NCBI RefSeq assembly: GCF_003012775.1
Contig: NZ_PXYG01000004.1
Location: 62,001 to 126,000 of the forward strand
Reading direction: 5' to 3'
From: Zobellella endophytica
Lineage (GTDB): Bacteria > Pseudomonadota > Gammaproteobacteria > Enterobacterales > Aeromonadaceae
Length of the DNA: 64,000 nucleotides
The notes beneath the pieces were generated by a model that did no database searches, was not told the DNA's origin, and saw only the letters and a program-made list of their open reading frames with translations. Position 1 is the first letter of the stretch. The number at the start of each line of letters is the position of its first letter. The position numbers and the translations under genes were made by a program. This document shows, piece after piece, positions 37,625 through 47,073 of this stretch.

Positions 37625-38058
37625 TAGCCCTGATCCAGAGAGTTACCGACGCTGCGGTGACCGTGGCCGGCGAGCGGGTGGGCGCCATCGGCCCCGGCCT
37701 GCTGGTGCTGCTGGGGGTGGAGCGGGACGACGACCAGGCCAGGGCCGACAAGCTGCTGAACAAGGTGCTGGGCTACCGGGTGTTCGCCGATGATGATGGC
37801 AAGATGAACCTCAACCTGCGCCAGGCCGGCGGTAGCCTGCTGGTGGTGTCCCAGTTCACCCTGGCGGCAGACACCAACAGCGGCCTGCGGCCGAGTTTTT
37901 CCCGCGGGGCTGTCCCGGCCGATGCCGAACGCTGGTATGATTACTTCGTGATGGCGGCCCGGGATCAGGGCATCACCACCGAGAGCGGGCGCTTTGCCGC
38001 CGACATGCAGGTGGCCCTGACCAACGACGGCCCTGTGACCTTCTGGCTGCAGGTGTGA
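37621..38058 (+). CDS. dtd: D-aminoacyl-tRNA deacylase
   Basis: Dtd hydrolyses D-amino acids and glycine mischarged on tRNA. The 145-residue length matches the family. The two active-site motifs are visible as SQFTLAADT and the C-terminal [15 protein letters not shown], including the conserved cis Gly-Pro type segment NDGPVT. The start overlaps the pip stop, so the gene is translationally coupled. Confidence 0.96.
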   Translation: MIALIQRVTDAAVTVAGERVGAIGPGLLVLLGVERDDDQARADKLLNKVLGYRVFADDDGKMNLNLRQAGGSLLVVSQFTLAADTNSGLRPSFSRGAVPADAERWYDYFVMAARDQGITTESGRFAADMQVALTNDGPVTFWLQV

Positions 38059-38148
38059 CCCGCGCCGTACCGTATCTTGACCCGCCACATGGTTCTCCGC
38101 CGCGTCTGGCGGCAGGATGTTCATAAATAATCATAACAGGAGCAGACC

Positions 38149-39039
38149 ATGTATCGTGTGGTCACCCCGCAAACGGAAGCGGAACTCGAAGCCTACTACC
38201 TGCTGCGCTGGCAGCTGCTGCGCAAGCCCTGGCAGCAGCCCCGGGGCTCGGAGCGGGACGAATTCGACGAATATGCCCACCATCGGATGATGGTGGATAA
38301 AGACGGCAAGCTGGTGGCCGTGGGGCGGCTCTACGTGAGCGGCGACGAGGCCCAGATCCGCTTTATGGCGGTGGTGCCGGAATGCCGCGACAAGGGCATG
38401 GGCTCGCGCATGGTGCAGGCGCTGGAGCAGGTGGCCCGCCAGCAGGGCGTGCGCCGGCTGGTGATGAATGCCCGGGAAGAGGCGGTGGCGTTTTACAGCC
38501 GCTGCGGCTTTACCGTGGTGGGCGAGGGTCCGATCAGCTTCGGCAAGATACCGCACCGGCAGATGATCAAGGCGCTGACCCCCATCCACCAGATCCGTCA
38601 CTGCCCCGAGCTGTGCGACGAGCTGCAGCGCCAGTGGCACAGGCGCATCCCCATCAGCGAGAAGATGGGTATCAAGATCACCCAGTACACCGGCACCAAA
38701 TTCAAGACCCGGGCCAACCTGACCGCCAACCTCAACCTGCACGAGTCGATGTTCGCCGGCAGCATTTACAGCCAGTGCGTGCTCACCGGCTGGGGTCTGA
38801 TCTGGCTGCAGATGCAGGAATACGGGGTAACCGGCGACATCGTGCAGGGCAGCGGCGAGATCAAGTACCTGACCCCGGTGTGGGACGAGCCCACCGCCGA
38901 GGTGCAGGGCCGGCTGCGCGAGCAGCTGCTGCCGCTGAAGGAAGGGGAAAGGGTCAAGGTGGAGCTCAATGTCACCCTCTACAGCGGGGACGCCAAGGCC
39001 GCCACCTTTACCGGCCGCTATGTGATACTGCCGCACTAA
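38149..39039 (+). CDS. yiiD: YiiD-type protein: GNAT acetyltransferase fused to hotdog thioesterase-like domain
   Basis: The 296-residue protein has an N-terminal GNAT domain (about 1-145) with the acetyl-CoA loop VPECRDKGMGSRMV and FYSRCGF. Its C-terminal hotdog-fold domain (about 155-296, YiiD_C) contains FKTRANLTANLNLHESMF in two parts. The E. coli homologue has been linked to initiation of fatty-acid synthesis, so a role in acyl-ACP metabolism is likely. Position after dtd matches E. coli. Confidence 0.9.
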   Translation: MYRVVTPQTEAELEAYYLLRWQLLRKPWQQPRGSERDEFDEYAHHRMMVDKDGKLVAVGRLYVSGDEAQIRFMAVVPECRDKGMGSRMVQALEQVARQQGVRRLVMNAREEAVAFYSRCGFTVVGEGPISFGKIPHRQMIKALTPIHQIRHCPELCDELQRQWHRRIPISEKMGIKITQYTGTKFKTRANLTANLNLHESMFAGSIYSQCVLTGWGLIWLQMQEYGVTGDIVQGSGEIKYLTPVWDEPTAEVQGRLREQLLPLKEGERVKVELNVTLYSGDAKAATFTGRYVILPH

Positions 39040-39099
39040 AGCCGGGCCACCATATAGGGTCGACTTCAGTCGACCAAAACATAGCATCGGTGTTGGGAT

Positions 39100-39127
39100 G
39101 GCCCATTGAAATGGGCCCTTCTTTTAC
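39100..39127. terminator. Terminator between yiiD and the AsmA-like gene
   Basis: GGCCCAT-TGAA-ATGGGCC is followed by CTTCTTTT. A second perfect hairpin, GGTCGACT-TC-AGTCGACC, lies at 39058-39075. Confidence 0.7.
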
Positions 39128-41157
39128 GGCTCCCGTGGCAGGTTGCGTACCGCCTCGGCCAGCCGGCCGGGCAGGCCAGCGGCGGGATAGGGCACGGGCC
39201 CCTGGTACCAGGGCTGGCAGGGCTCGGCCAGGGCCGGCTGGTGCAGCCGTAATCGGGGCGCCCGCCAGCTGTCCGTCAGACGGACGGCGAGCTCCCGGCA
39301 GCCCTGATCGTTGATCGCCCCCAGCTCCAGTTCCCAGCCTCCGGCGAAATCCAGGGTGCCACGCATCGCCAGCAGGTGGCGCACGCTTTGTACCGCGCTG
39401 CCGTCCAGCCGCCATGCTCCCCCGGCCACCGGGCCCTGCAGTTCGGCCCGGTAGAGAAAGGCGTCGGCCCCGTCCAGATCGAGGGCCGCCAGGGCGGGGT
39501 CGACCTGTTTGGGCTGGGGGTACTCTTCCCGCAGCCGGTTTTTCAGCCAGTCATCCAGTGCCAGCCGCTCGATGAACAGATCTCGACCGCTGAGCGCCAG
39601 GCTGCCTGCCCAGCTGGCCGGTTGCCACGGCTCGCCGGCGAGCCCGGCGCGGATATCCAGGGTGCCGGAAAAGCCGCGCTCCACCCTCAGCCAGTTGCTG
39701 AGCCGGCGCAATTCCAGCGCTTCTCCCTCGAGCTGTAACCGGCCCTGATGGGGCGGATAGAGTCCCAGGCTGCCGCTGAGGCGGACCCGGCCTTCCAGCG
39801 CCTCGCTGTCCAGTTCGTCCAGCAGCAGCAGGGTGTCGTTCAGGCGGGCGCTGAACTGGCCCTGGCGGGCGATCAGGCTGTCGTAGGCCAGCTCGCTCCA
39901 GCGACCCTCCAGCCGGGCCTGATCGCTGAGCGGGCGCCACTGATCGGCGGACCAGGCCAGGTCGGCGACAAACAACTGGCCACCGAGCAGCGACAGGGGC
40001 AGCGCCGGATCCAGGGACAGCAGCTCGCCCTGGCCCAGGTTGAGCTTGTGAATGCGGACATCCGGCACCGGCCAGTTCATGTCGGGTAGCCATTCCAGCT
40101 TGTTGCCCAGCAGCTGCAGGTTGTCGATATCCAGCCGGCCCTGTTGCGGGTACCAGCTCAGTTCGGTTTCGATGCTGCCCTGGTAGGCCTTGCCCCTGAG
40201 GGCGAGCCCCAGCCGCTCCCGGCTGCCGGTCAGTTGGGCCTGGTGCGCGTCGAGCCGCAGCCAGTCCATGACCGCCTCTTCCGCCTGCCACTCGCCCCGG
40301 GCCTCGGGCAGCCCCTGGCCCTGCCATTCCACATAGCGGAAGTTGCCGTCGATGCCGTTGGCGGTGAGCCAGGGGCTGGTCAGGCTCAGATCTTCCAGGC
40401 GGGCGCGGTTGAGCAGCAGGGTCCAGCCCTCGGCCAGGGCGGGCGCGCGGTCAAACTGCAGCCGGTTGTGACTAAAGCGGGGGGCGTTCAGCACCAGTTC
40501 CCGCGCCGGCAGATCCAGGGTCAGGCCGCTGTCGAACAGGCCGCCGAACAATCGGCTCTGCACCCGCTCCAGCACCAGTTGTCGCTGGCTGAGGCGGCCC
40601 TCCAGGCTGATCTGGGACATTTCGAGCCAGGGGTGGGACAGCTGGCGCACCTGGCCGTCGAGGCGCAGGTCGGACCACCACTGCCAGTCGCCGTCCTGAC
40701 GGGGCTGCCAGTCGCGCAGGGTCAGGCTGGCGCCCTGGGCTTCCCAGCCGTCCCAGGCGAGGGTGAGGTTCTTGGTATTGAGTTCGGCCACGGTGATATT
40801 GGCCAGGTTGTCCGGCAGCGCCAGTTCGGCATTCCGGTCGAGGTGCAGGTAACCGTCGATGATATCCAGCACGGCGACCCGGGTCTGCCCGGCCAGGGGC
40901 GAGAGTTGCTCGAGCTCCAGGTACAGCTGGCGGGCCCGGAACCAGTCACCCAGGCGCACGTCTTCCGCCAGCAGGGTGTAGGGATGCAGCGGGTTGAATT
41001 CCAGCTTGCCGATGGCGAGATCCAGCTCGGTGTGTTCGTTGAGCCAGCCCAGCACCGGCTTTTTCAGCTGGTTGGCATCAAACAGGCTGAGCAGCAGCCA
41101 GCCGCCGGCGACCAGCACCAGCAATAACACCAGTAGATATCTGGCCAGCTTTTTCAT
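39124..41157 (-). CDS. AsmA-like envelope protein
   Basis: This 677-residue protein has an N-terminal transmembrane anchor (about 5-25) and a long periplasmic beta-rich region typical of AsmA/DUF748 proteins, which are thought to move phospholipids between membranes. The N-terminus reads FDANQLKKPVLGWLNEHTEL, close to the AsmA signature. It is the only gene between yiiD (convergent) and recG (same strand, 67 bp upstream). Confidence 0.82.
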   Translation of the reverse strand: MKKLARYLLVLLLVLVAGGWLLLSLFDANQLKKPVLGWLNEHTELDLAIGKLEFNPLHPYTLLAEDVRLGDWFRARQLYLELEQLSPLAGQTRVAVLDIIDGYLHLDRNAELALPDNLANITVAELNTKNLTLAWDGWEAQGASLTLRDWQPRQDGDWQWWSDLRLDGQVRQLSHPWLEMSQISLEGRLSQRQLVLERVQSRLFGGLFDSGLTLDLPARELVLNAPRFSHNRLQFDRAPALAEGWTLLLNRARLEDLSLTSPWLTANGIDGNFRYVEWQGQGLPEARGEWQAEEAVMDWLRLDAHQAQLTGSRERLGLALRGKAYQGSIETELSWYPQQGRLDIDNLQLLGNKLEWLPDMNWPVPDVRIHKLNLGQGELLSLDPALPLSLLGGQLFVADLAWSADQWRPLSDQARLEGRWSELAYDSLIARQGQFSARLNDTLLLLDELDSEALEGRVRLSGSLGLYPPHQGRLQLEGEALELRRLSNWLRVERGFSGTLDIRAGLAGEPWQPASWAGSLALSGRDLFIERLALDDWLKNRLREEYPQPKQVDPALAALDLDGADAFLYRAELQGPVAGGAWRLDGSAVQSVRHLLAMRGTLDFAGGWELELGAINDQGCRELAVRLTDSWRAPRLRLHQPALAEPCQPWYQGPVPYPAAGLPGRLAEAVRNLPREP

Positions 41158-41224
41158 GCAACATCCCTTTAAAATCCGAGGCTTGTATCATACATAGCTT
41201 GGCCTTGGGCGGGAACACCCGGGC

Positions 41225-43297
41225 TCACACCTTGCCGTAGTGGTCGCGCAGCCCGAGCCAGCGGCGGATCAGCGGGTCCACCACTTCGGGGTGGTGGTCG
41301 GCCAGGTAGCGGGCCAGCCGTTGTACTTCCGGCAGCAGCGCCTGATCGCGCACCAGATCGGCAATCCGGAGATCGGCCAGGCCGGTCTGGCGGGTGCCGA
41401 GCAGCTCGCCCGGACCGCGGATTTCCAGGTCCTTCTGGGCGATGACGAAGCCGTCGTTGGTGTCGCGCAGCACCCCCAGCCGCTGGCCGGCGGTCTTGGT
41501 GAGGGGGGCGTGGTAAAGCAGCACGCAGTGGGAGGCGGTGGCACCCCGGCCGACCCGGCCGCGCAGCTGGTGCAGCTGGGCCAGGCCGAGTCGTTCGGGG
41601 TTTTCGATGATCATCAGCGAGGCGTTGGGCACGTCGACCCCCACCTCTATCACGGTGGTGGCCACCAGCAGGTCGATATCGCCGTCCTTGAAGGCGGCCA
41701 TCACCGCCTGTTTCTCCGCTGCCTTCATCCGGCCGTGCACCAGCCCCACCTTCAGCTCCGGCAACTGGGCGGTCAGCTCGCTGGCGGTGTCTTCCGCCGC
41801 CTGGCATTCCAGCACTTCCGACTCGTCGATCAGGGTACAGACCCAGTAGGCCTGGCGGCCCTGCTCCCGGCACACCTGGCGCACCCGGGCCATCACCTCG
41901 TCGCGGCGGCCGTCGGGAATGGCCACGGTAGTGACCGGGGTACGGCCCGGCGGCAGCTCGTCGATGATGGAGGTGTCCAGATCCGCGTAGGCGGTCATCG
42001 CCAGGGTGCGGGGGATGGGGGTGGCGGTCATGATCAACTGGTGCGGGTAATAGTCGCCCTGGCTGCCCTTCTCGCGCAGGGCCAGGCGCTGGTGCACCCC
42101 GAAGCGGTGCTGTTCGTCGATGATCACCAGTTCCAGGGCGTTGAACTGCACCTGCTCCTGGAACAGCGCGTGGGTGCCCACCACCATGGCCAGCTCGCCG
42201 CCGGCCAGCTTTTCCAGCTGCTCGGCCCGGGCCTTGCCCTTGACCTTGCCCGCCAGCCAGCCCACCTGGATGCCGAGCGGGGCCAGCCAGGCGGCGAAGT
42301 TGTTGGCGTGCTGCTCGGCCAGCAGTTCGGTGGGTGCCATCAGCGCCACCTGGCCCTGGTTGCCGATCACCTGCAGCGCCGCCAGCGCCGCCACCAGGGT
42401 CTTGCCCGAGCCCACGTCCCCTTGCACCAGCCGCATCATGGGCACGGTTTTCTGCAGATCGGCGCCGATTTCCGCCACCACCCGGCGCTGGGCAACCGTG
42501 GGGGCGAACGGCAACTGGTCGAGGAAGCGGTCGAGCAGTGGCTGCGGACAGGGCAGCGGGCGGGCATGGTGGGCCTGGCTCTGCTCACGCACCTTGAGCA
42601 CCGACAGGTTGTGGGCCAGCAGCTCTTCCATTACCAGCCGGCGCTGGGCCGGATGCTCGCCCTGCTCGAGTTGTTGCTGGGACACCTCGGGCGGTGGCCG
42701 GTGCAGCAGGCGTACCGCCTCGTTCAGCCCCAGCTGACGGTCGTAGAGGCCGTCGGGCAGCCATTCCTGCAGCGGCTGCTGTTCGAGCAGGGCCAGCGCC
42801 TGGTCGCTGAGCTGGCGCAGGCTGATTTGGCGCAACCCTTCGGTGGTGCCGTACACCGGGGTCAGGCTGGCCTCGGCGCTGACCGGTTGTTCCCCCTGCA
42901 GCAGGCTGTATTCCGGGTGGATGATCTCCAGGCCGTGGTGGCCGGGACGGACTTCGCCGAAGGCGCGCAGCCGGGTGCCGGCGGTTAGGCTGTTCTTCTG
43001 GGCAGCGGCGAAGTTGAAGAAGCGCAGGGTGAGGGTGCCGCTGTCGTCGCGCAGGCGGCAGATCAGCATGCGTTTGCGGCCGTAGCTGATGTGGTTGTCG
43101 ACGATCTCGCCCACCACCGAGACGTGCATGCCCGGCATCAGGCCGGCGATGGGGTAGAGACGGGTGCGATCTTCGTAGCGCAGGGGCAGGTGAAACAGCA
43201 GGTCCTGCACCGTATCCAGGCCCAGGCGGTGCAGTTTTTCCAGCATTTTATCGCCCACCCCCTTGAGCAGGCTGAGGGACATCTTGTCCAGATTCAT
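41225..43297 (-). CDS. recG: ATP-dependent DNA helicase RecG
   Basis: RecG remodels stalled replication forks and Holliday junctions. The 690-residue length is standard (E. coli 693). An N-terminal wedge/OB domain contains GEIVDNHISYGRKRM. The helicase core shows motif I VGSGKTLVAALAAL, the DEQH box as IIDEQHRFGVHQR, TATPIPRTLA, and motif VI QLRGRVGRGA. The 250 bp upstream hold two heptanucleotide arrays, so its mRNA leader is probably repeat-rich. Confidence 0.97.
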   Translation of the reverse strand: MNLDKMSLSLLKGVGDKMLEKLHRLGLDTVQDLLFHLPLRYEDRTRLYPIAGLMPGMHVSVVGEIVDNHISYGRKRMLICRLRDDSGTLTLRFFNFAAAQKNSLTAGTRLRAFGEVRPGHHGLEIIHPEYSLLQGEQPVSAEASLTPVYGTTEGLRQISLRQLSDQALALLEQQPLQEWLPDGLYDRQLGLNEAVRLLHRPPPEVSQQQLEQGEHPAQRRLVMEELLAHNLSVLKVREQSQAHHARPLPCPQPLLDRFLDQLPFAPTVAQRRVVAEIGADLQKTVPMMRLVQGDVGSGKTLVAALAALQVIGNQGQVALMAPTELLAEQHANNFAAWLAPLGIQVGWLAGKVKGKARAEQLEKLAGGELAMVVGTHALFQEQVQFNALELVIIDEQHRFGVHQRLALREKGSQGDYYPHQLIMTATPIPRTLAMTAYADLDTSIIDELPPGRTPVTTVAIPDGRRDEVMARVRQVCREQGRQAYWVCTLIDESEVLECQAAEDTASELTAQLPELKVGLVHGRMKAAEKQAVMAAFKDGDIDLLVATTVIEVGVDVPNASLMIIENPERLGLAQLHQLRGRVGRGATASHCVLLYHAPLTKTAGQRLGVLRDTNDGFVIAQKDLEIRGPGELLGTRQTGLADLRIADLVRDQALLPEVQRLARYLADHHPEVVDPLIRRWLGLRDHYGKV

Positions 43298-43350
43298 AGC
43301 GGCCTTACACTGTAAATATTTACAGAGGATAGCAGAGGCGGGATTAAAAT

Positions 43351-43416
43351 GGGACTGGGGACTGGGGACTGGGGACTGGGGACTGGGGACTGGGGACTGG
43401 GGACTGGGGACTGGGG
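43351..43416. repeat. Heptanucleotide array (GGGGACT)9
   Basis: ACT recurs every 7 bp from 43354 to 43410, each flanked by GGGG, giving nine units. On the plus strand each unit has a four-G run with a 3-nt spacer, an ideal G-quadruplex pattern. It lies between recG and pssA. Confidence 0.95.
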
Positions 43417-43443
43417 GTTGTCTGGTTCCTGGTTCTGGTCTTC

Positions 43444-43562
43444 AATCCCGAATCCCGAATCCCGAATCCCGAATCCCGAATCCCGAATCCCGAATCCCGA
43501 ATCCCGAATCCCGAATCCCGAATCCCGAATCCCGAATCCCGAATCCCGAATCCCGAATCCCG
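43444..43562. repeat. Heptanucleotide array (AATCCCG)17
   Basis: Seventeen perfect units fill 119 bp and end 5 bp before the pssA stop codon. On the minus strand, the strand transcribed for pssA and recG, the unit is CGGGATT, with a three-G run every 7 nt, another G-quadruplex pattern. Open frames through the array (IPNPES-type repeats) are artefacts of the repeat. Confidence 0.95.
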
Positions 43563-43566
43563 GTTC

Positions 43567-44916
43567 TTACAGCAGCCGCTTCAGCAGCACATTGGCGCGG
43601 GTGCGGGCCACCCGTTTCAGCAGCTTCTGCACCGGCTCCGGGTAGTCGCCGAGCTCTTCGATTTCCGAAAAATGCTTCAGGCGGGTGCAATGTTCGAGGA
43701 TATTGGCCTTTTCCGCCTCGAACCGGGCATGCAGCAATAGTTCCGGATCCTGCAGCAGCAGGCCGTTTTCCAGATCCAGTCCCCAGGCGCGGGGGTTGAG
43801 GTTGTTGCCGGTGATCATCGCCAGATCGTCGTCCACGAACAGCCCCTTGAGGTGGTAGGAATTGCGTTCGTGGCGCCAGAGCATGATGTTGAGCTTGCCC
43901 TGGTAGATGAAGGTCTGGTTAGCGCGGGCGAAGCGGCGCAGGTTGGTTTCGTACAGGTAGGGCAGGCCGCCGATGGTGCGGAACGATTCTTCCGGCGGAA
44001 TATAGAAGTCGTTGGCGGTCTTGTCGCCGATCACCAGGGTGACTTCAATCCCTTTCTTGAGCAGGCCGCGGATGTCCTTGGCCAGCGGCTTGGGCAGGTT
44101 GAAGTAGGGGGTGCAGATAAAGAGCTTTTCCCGGGTGCCGCGCAGCAGGTGGCGGATGGTGCGGTTGAGCCGGTTGCCGAGCTTGCCGAGGCCGGCCAGG
44201 GGAGTAACGGCGACCTGGCCCGGCTGGCGGGGCAGGTCCTCGAACTGGTAATGCGCCCGGCGCATCTGCTGCTTGAACTGGCGGATCTGCTGGCGCAACT
44301 GGCGGGCTCGGGGCACCTCCGGGTTGTTCAGCGACGGCACCGCCGGATTGTCGGCAAAGAGCCGGTCGATATAGTCGGCCATGGTGTCCGCCAACTGCGG
44401 GCAGGTGAGCTGGTGGTAGCGGTCGAAGCGGTACCTGTCCTGCTGGTGCAGGTAGATGTCGTTGAGGCTGGCGCCGGAGTAGAGCAGGGTATCGTCGAAG
44501 ATAAAGCCCTTGAGGTGTAGTACCCCGAGGATTTCCCGGCCCTTGACCGGAACCCCGTGAATGGCGATGGGATGCGGGTAACGGGTGGCGAATTCCTGGT
44601 ACATCAGGTGGTTGCCGCCCTGCCCCTGATGGCCGATCAGCCCCCGCTGGGCCCGGTGAAAGTCCACATAGAGGCGTACGTCCAGCACGGGATTGGCCTG
44701 TTTGGCCTCGTAGAGGGCGGTGAGCACCTCCCGGCCGGCCTCGTCGTCCTGCAGGTAGAGCGCCACTATGCAGATGCGGGTCCGGGCGGCGGCGATCAGC
44801 TCCAGCAGCCGCTGCTTGAAGGCCCGGGCGGAGTGCAGCACCTGCACCCGGTCGGCATTCACCGCCAGGGTCGGCAGTCGCTGCAGCAGGGTTCGGTAGT
44901 AGTTGGCTAGTTGCAT
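43567..44916 (-). CDS. pssA: CDP-diacylglycerol-serine O-phosphatidyltransferase (PLD family)
   Basis: PssA makes phosphatidylserine from CDP-diacylglycerol and serine on the inner membrane. The 449-residue length is close to E. coli (451). Two PLD-type HxK(x)4D motifs are visible: HLKGFIFDDTLLYSGAS and HLKGLFVDDDLAMITGNN. The C-terminus reads LLKRVARTRANVLLKRLL, a basic amphipathic end suited to membrane contact. The (AATCCCG)17 array starts right after its stop. Confidence 0.95.
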   Translation of the reverse strand: MQLANYYRTLLQRLPTLAVNADRVQVLHSARAFKQRLLELIAAARTRICIVALYLQDDEAGREVLTALYEAKQANPVLDVRLYVDFHRAQRGLIGHQGQGGNHLMYQEFATRYPHPIAIHGVPVKGREILGVLHLKGFIFDDTLLYSGASLNDIYLHQQDRYRFDRYHQLTCPQLADTMADYIDRLFADNPAVPSLNNPEVPRARQLRQQIRQFKQQMRRAHYQFEDLPRQPGQVAVTPLAGLGKLGNRLNRTIRHLLRGTREKLFICTPYFNLPKPLAKDIRGLLKKGIEVTLVIGDKTANDFYIPPEESFRTIGGLPYLYETNLRRFARANQTFIYQGKLNIMLWRHERNSYHLKGLFVDDDLAMITGNNLNPRAWGLDLENGLLLQDPELLLHARFEAEKANILEHCTRLKHFSEIEELGDYPEPVQKLLKRVARTRANVLLKRLL

Positions 44917-45015
44917 AGGTAAACCTGGTTAATAAGGTTGCCGAGTAAGACCATACTCAAACGACAAGATTCGGGGCAGTTTACCGAATTTAGGGGAAAG
45001 GCGGCAAATTACTGC

Positions 45016-45085
45016 GGGGACTGGGGATCAGGGACTGGGGATTAGCGCGGCTACCCCACTCCCGAGTCCCTATTCCCGAGTCCCT
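45016..45085. repeat. Degenerate relatives of the heptanucleotide arrays
   Basis: Two units of GGGGACTGGGGAT-like sequence (45016-45042) are followed by two units of CCCGAGTCCCTATT-like sequence (45058-45085), partly complementary to the first. The region lies between pssA and the aminopeptidase gene. The rest of this 170-bp gap (44,917-45,015) shows no feature. Confidence 0.8.
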
Positions 45086-46875
45086 CAAAGGGGCCGGGTG
45101 GCCTGTTCCAGCCAGGCCAGGTCGTCCCCGGCGAGCCGCGGGCTGACCTGCTCCCACACCCGGGCGTGGTAGTCGTTCAGCCATTGCACATGCTTGGGCT
45201 CGAACCAGGCCGTATCGATCAGCCGCCGATCGAAGGGCACCCAGGTGAGGTTTTCGAACTCGAACACCGGGATGTCGCCGTCGGTGTCGGCGGGTTGCAC
45301 CACTTCCAGGTTTTCGCAGCGGATGCCGAAGGCGTCTTCCCGGTAGTAGCCGGGCTCGTTGGAGACGATCATGCCGGTGGTGAGCGGCACCATGCTGCCC
45401 TTGGGCGAAATGCGTTGCGGGCCCTCGTGCACGCTGAGGAAATGGCCCACGCCGTGGCCGGTGCCGTGGTCGAAGTTGTAGCCCTGCTGCCACAGGGGCA
45501 GGCGCGCCAGGGCGTCCAGCTGCAGGCCGCCGGTGCCGGCGGGGAAGCGGGCGCAGGCCAGGTCGATATGGCCGCGCAGCACCAGGGTAAACAGCTTAGC
45601 GATCTCGGCGTCGGGCTCGCCCACCGCCACGGTGCGGGTGATGTCGGTGGTGCCGTCCAGATACTGGCCGCCCGAGTCCACCAGGTAGATGGCGTCCTGC
45701 CCCAGCCGGCGCGGAGTGCCGTTGCTGTGCCGGTAGTGGCACATGGCGGCGTTGGGGCCCAGGGCGGAGATGGTGCCGAAACTCGGCTCCACGAATTCGG
45801 GCTGCTCGGTGCGAAAGGCCTCCAGTTTGTCGGCCAGGGTGCCTTCGTCTTCCCGTTCCGGGTTGGGCTCAGCCAGCCGGCGGTCCAGCCAGGCCAGGAA
45901 GCGGCATACCGCCACGGCGTCGCGCAGGTGGGCGGCACGGCTGCCGTGCACTTCCACCGGGTTCTTGCAGGCCTTGGGCAGCATGCAGGGGTCGTCGGCG
46001 AACACCAGCTCGGCGCCGGCCTGCTCCAGCACCAGGGCGCTCCAGGCGTTGGCGGTGGCCGGGTCGAGCTGCACCCGGGCTCCCTGCTTGCCAAGGGCGA
46101 GCAGGGCCTGTTCCAGCCCGTCCATCGGTGCCAGGCTGACGTTTTTGCCACAGTGGGCGGCCAGATCCAGATCCTCGAACTTGGCGGGATCGGCGAACAG
46201 CTGCACGGCGCCGTCCCGGTGCAGCAGGGCGAAGCTCAGCACCGCCGGCAGGCAGGGGATGTCGCGGCCGCGGATGTTGAGCAGCCAGTTGATAGGCTCG
46301 GCCTGGGTCAGCAGCTGGGCGTCGACGCCGGCGGCGGCCAGGGTTTCGGCGATGCGGTGGCGCTTGGCCTCGCTGTGCTGGCCGCTGTATTCCTGGCTGA
46401 GCAGCAGCGCCGGCCGGTGCTCCGGGGCGGGTCTGTCGTGCCAGTGCAGGTCGATCAGGTTCTGTGCCAGCGGCACCAGGCTGATGTTTTTCGCCGCCAG
46501 TCTGGCCACCGCCGCCCGGTGCCAGCTCTGGCTGTGCAACCGGGGGTCGAAGCCGACCCGGCTGCCGGCCTGCAGCTCCACCGCTATCCAGTCGAGGAAG
46601 GGCTCGTTGACCAGATGGCGGAACTCGAACAGCGCCGGATCGCACTGGTGGCGCACCTGTACCGTGTAGCGGCCGTCCACGAAGATGGCCGCCCTGTCGG
46701 CCAGCACCACGGCGGCGCCGGCGGAACCGTTGAAGCCGCTGATCCAGTCCAGCCGCTCGGCATGGGGCGGAATGTATTCCCCCAGGTGTTCATCGTCGTG
46801 GGGCACGATAAAGGCGTCCAGGCCCTGTTGGTTCATGCTGTCCCGGACGGCGGCGAGGCGAGTGGCATAAGTCAT
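45085..46875 (-). CDS. Xaa-Pro aminopeptidase, long three-domain type (M24B)
   Basis: This 596-residue metallopeptidase removes N-terminal residues preceding proline. Two creatinase-like N-terminal domains (about 1-300) precede a pita-bread catalytic domain. The metal ligands are recognisable in YLVDSGGQYLDGTTDITRT, GTGHGVGHFLSVHE and SNEPGYYREDAFGIR with ENLEVV. The length fits the eukaryotic-type aminopeptidase P rather than E. coli PepP (441). The 170 bp upstream (46,903-47,073) hold no recognisable feature. Confidence 0.92.
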   Translation of the reverse strand: MTYATRLAAVRDSMNQQGLDAFIVPHDDEHLGEYIPPHAERLDWISGFNGSAGAAVVLADRAAIFVDGRYTVQVRHQCDPALFEFRHLVNEPFLDWIAVELQAGSRVGFDPRLHSQSWHRAAVARLAAKNISLVPLAQNLIDLHWHDRPAPEHRPALLLSQEYSGQHSEAKRHRIAETLAAAGVDAQLLTQAEPINWLLNIRGRDIPCLPAVLSFALLHRDGAVQLFADPAKFEDLDLAAHCGKNVSLAPMDGLEQALLALGKQGARVQLDPATANAWSALVLEQAGAELVFADDPCMLPKACKNPVEVHGSRAAHLRDAVAVCRFLAWLDRRLAEPNPEREDEGTLADKLEAFRTEQPEFVEPSFGTISALGPNAAMCHYRHSNGTPRRLGQDAIYLVDSGGQYLDGTTDITRTVAVGEPDAEIAKLFTLVLRGHIDLACARFPAGTGGLQLDALARLPLWQQGYNFDHGTGHGVGHFLSVHEGPQRISPKGSMVPLTTGMIVSNEPGYYREDAFGIRCENLEVVQPADTDGDIPVFEFENLTWVPFDRRLIDTAWFEPKHVQWLNDYHARVWEQVSPRLAGDDLAWLEQATRPL

Positions 46876-47073
46876 GGCGATTCCTTAACGCGAAGTGAGT
46901 AATTGCTTGATGGGGCGACCCGCCGATTCGATAGGCTGTTGCAACAGGGCGGCGCCGGCACCGAATTCGCCCTCGAGGAGGCGGGCGCGGAGTATGTCGA
47001 CTACCGGCAGGGGCAGGATTTTGCAGGGCGTCCGGTTCATCTGACATCGTATCGGGTCTGTGATTCGGTCACT

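Noticed and set aside
43351-43562. Possible CRISPR array
   Set aside because: The units are 7 bp with no spacers and no cas genes are near; these are simple tandem repeats.
43263-43799. Open frame encoding RIPNPES- and GDWGLGT-type repeat peptides
   Set aside because: The frame exists only because the heptanucleotide arrays contain no stop codon; it overlaps recG and pssA on the other strand and has no ribosome binding site or conserved domain.
46903-47073. Possible small gene between the Xaa-Pro aminopeptidase and DMT genes
   Set aside because: Open frames on both strands lack ribosome binding sites and any family resemblance.
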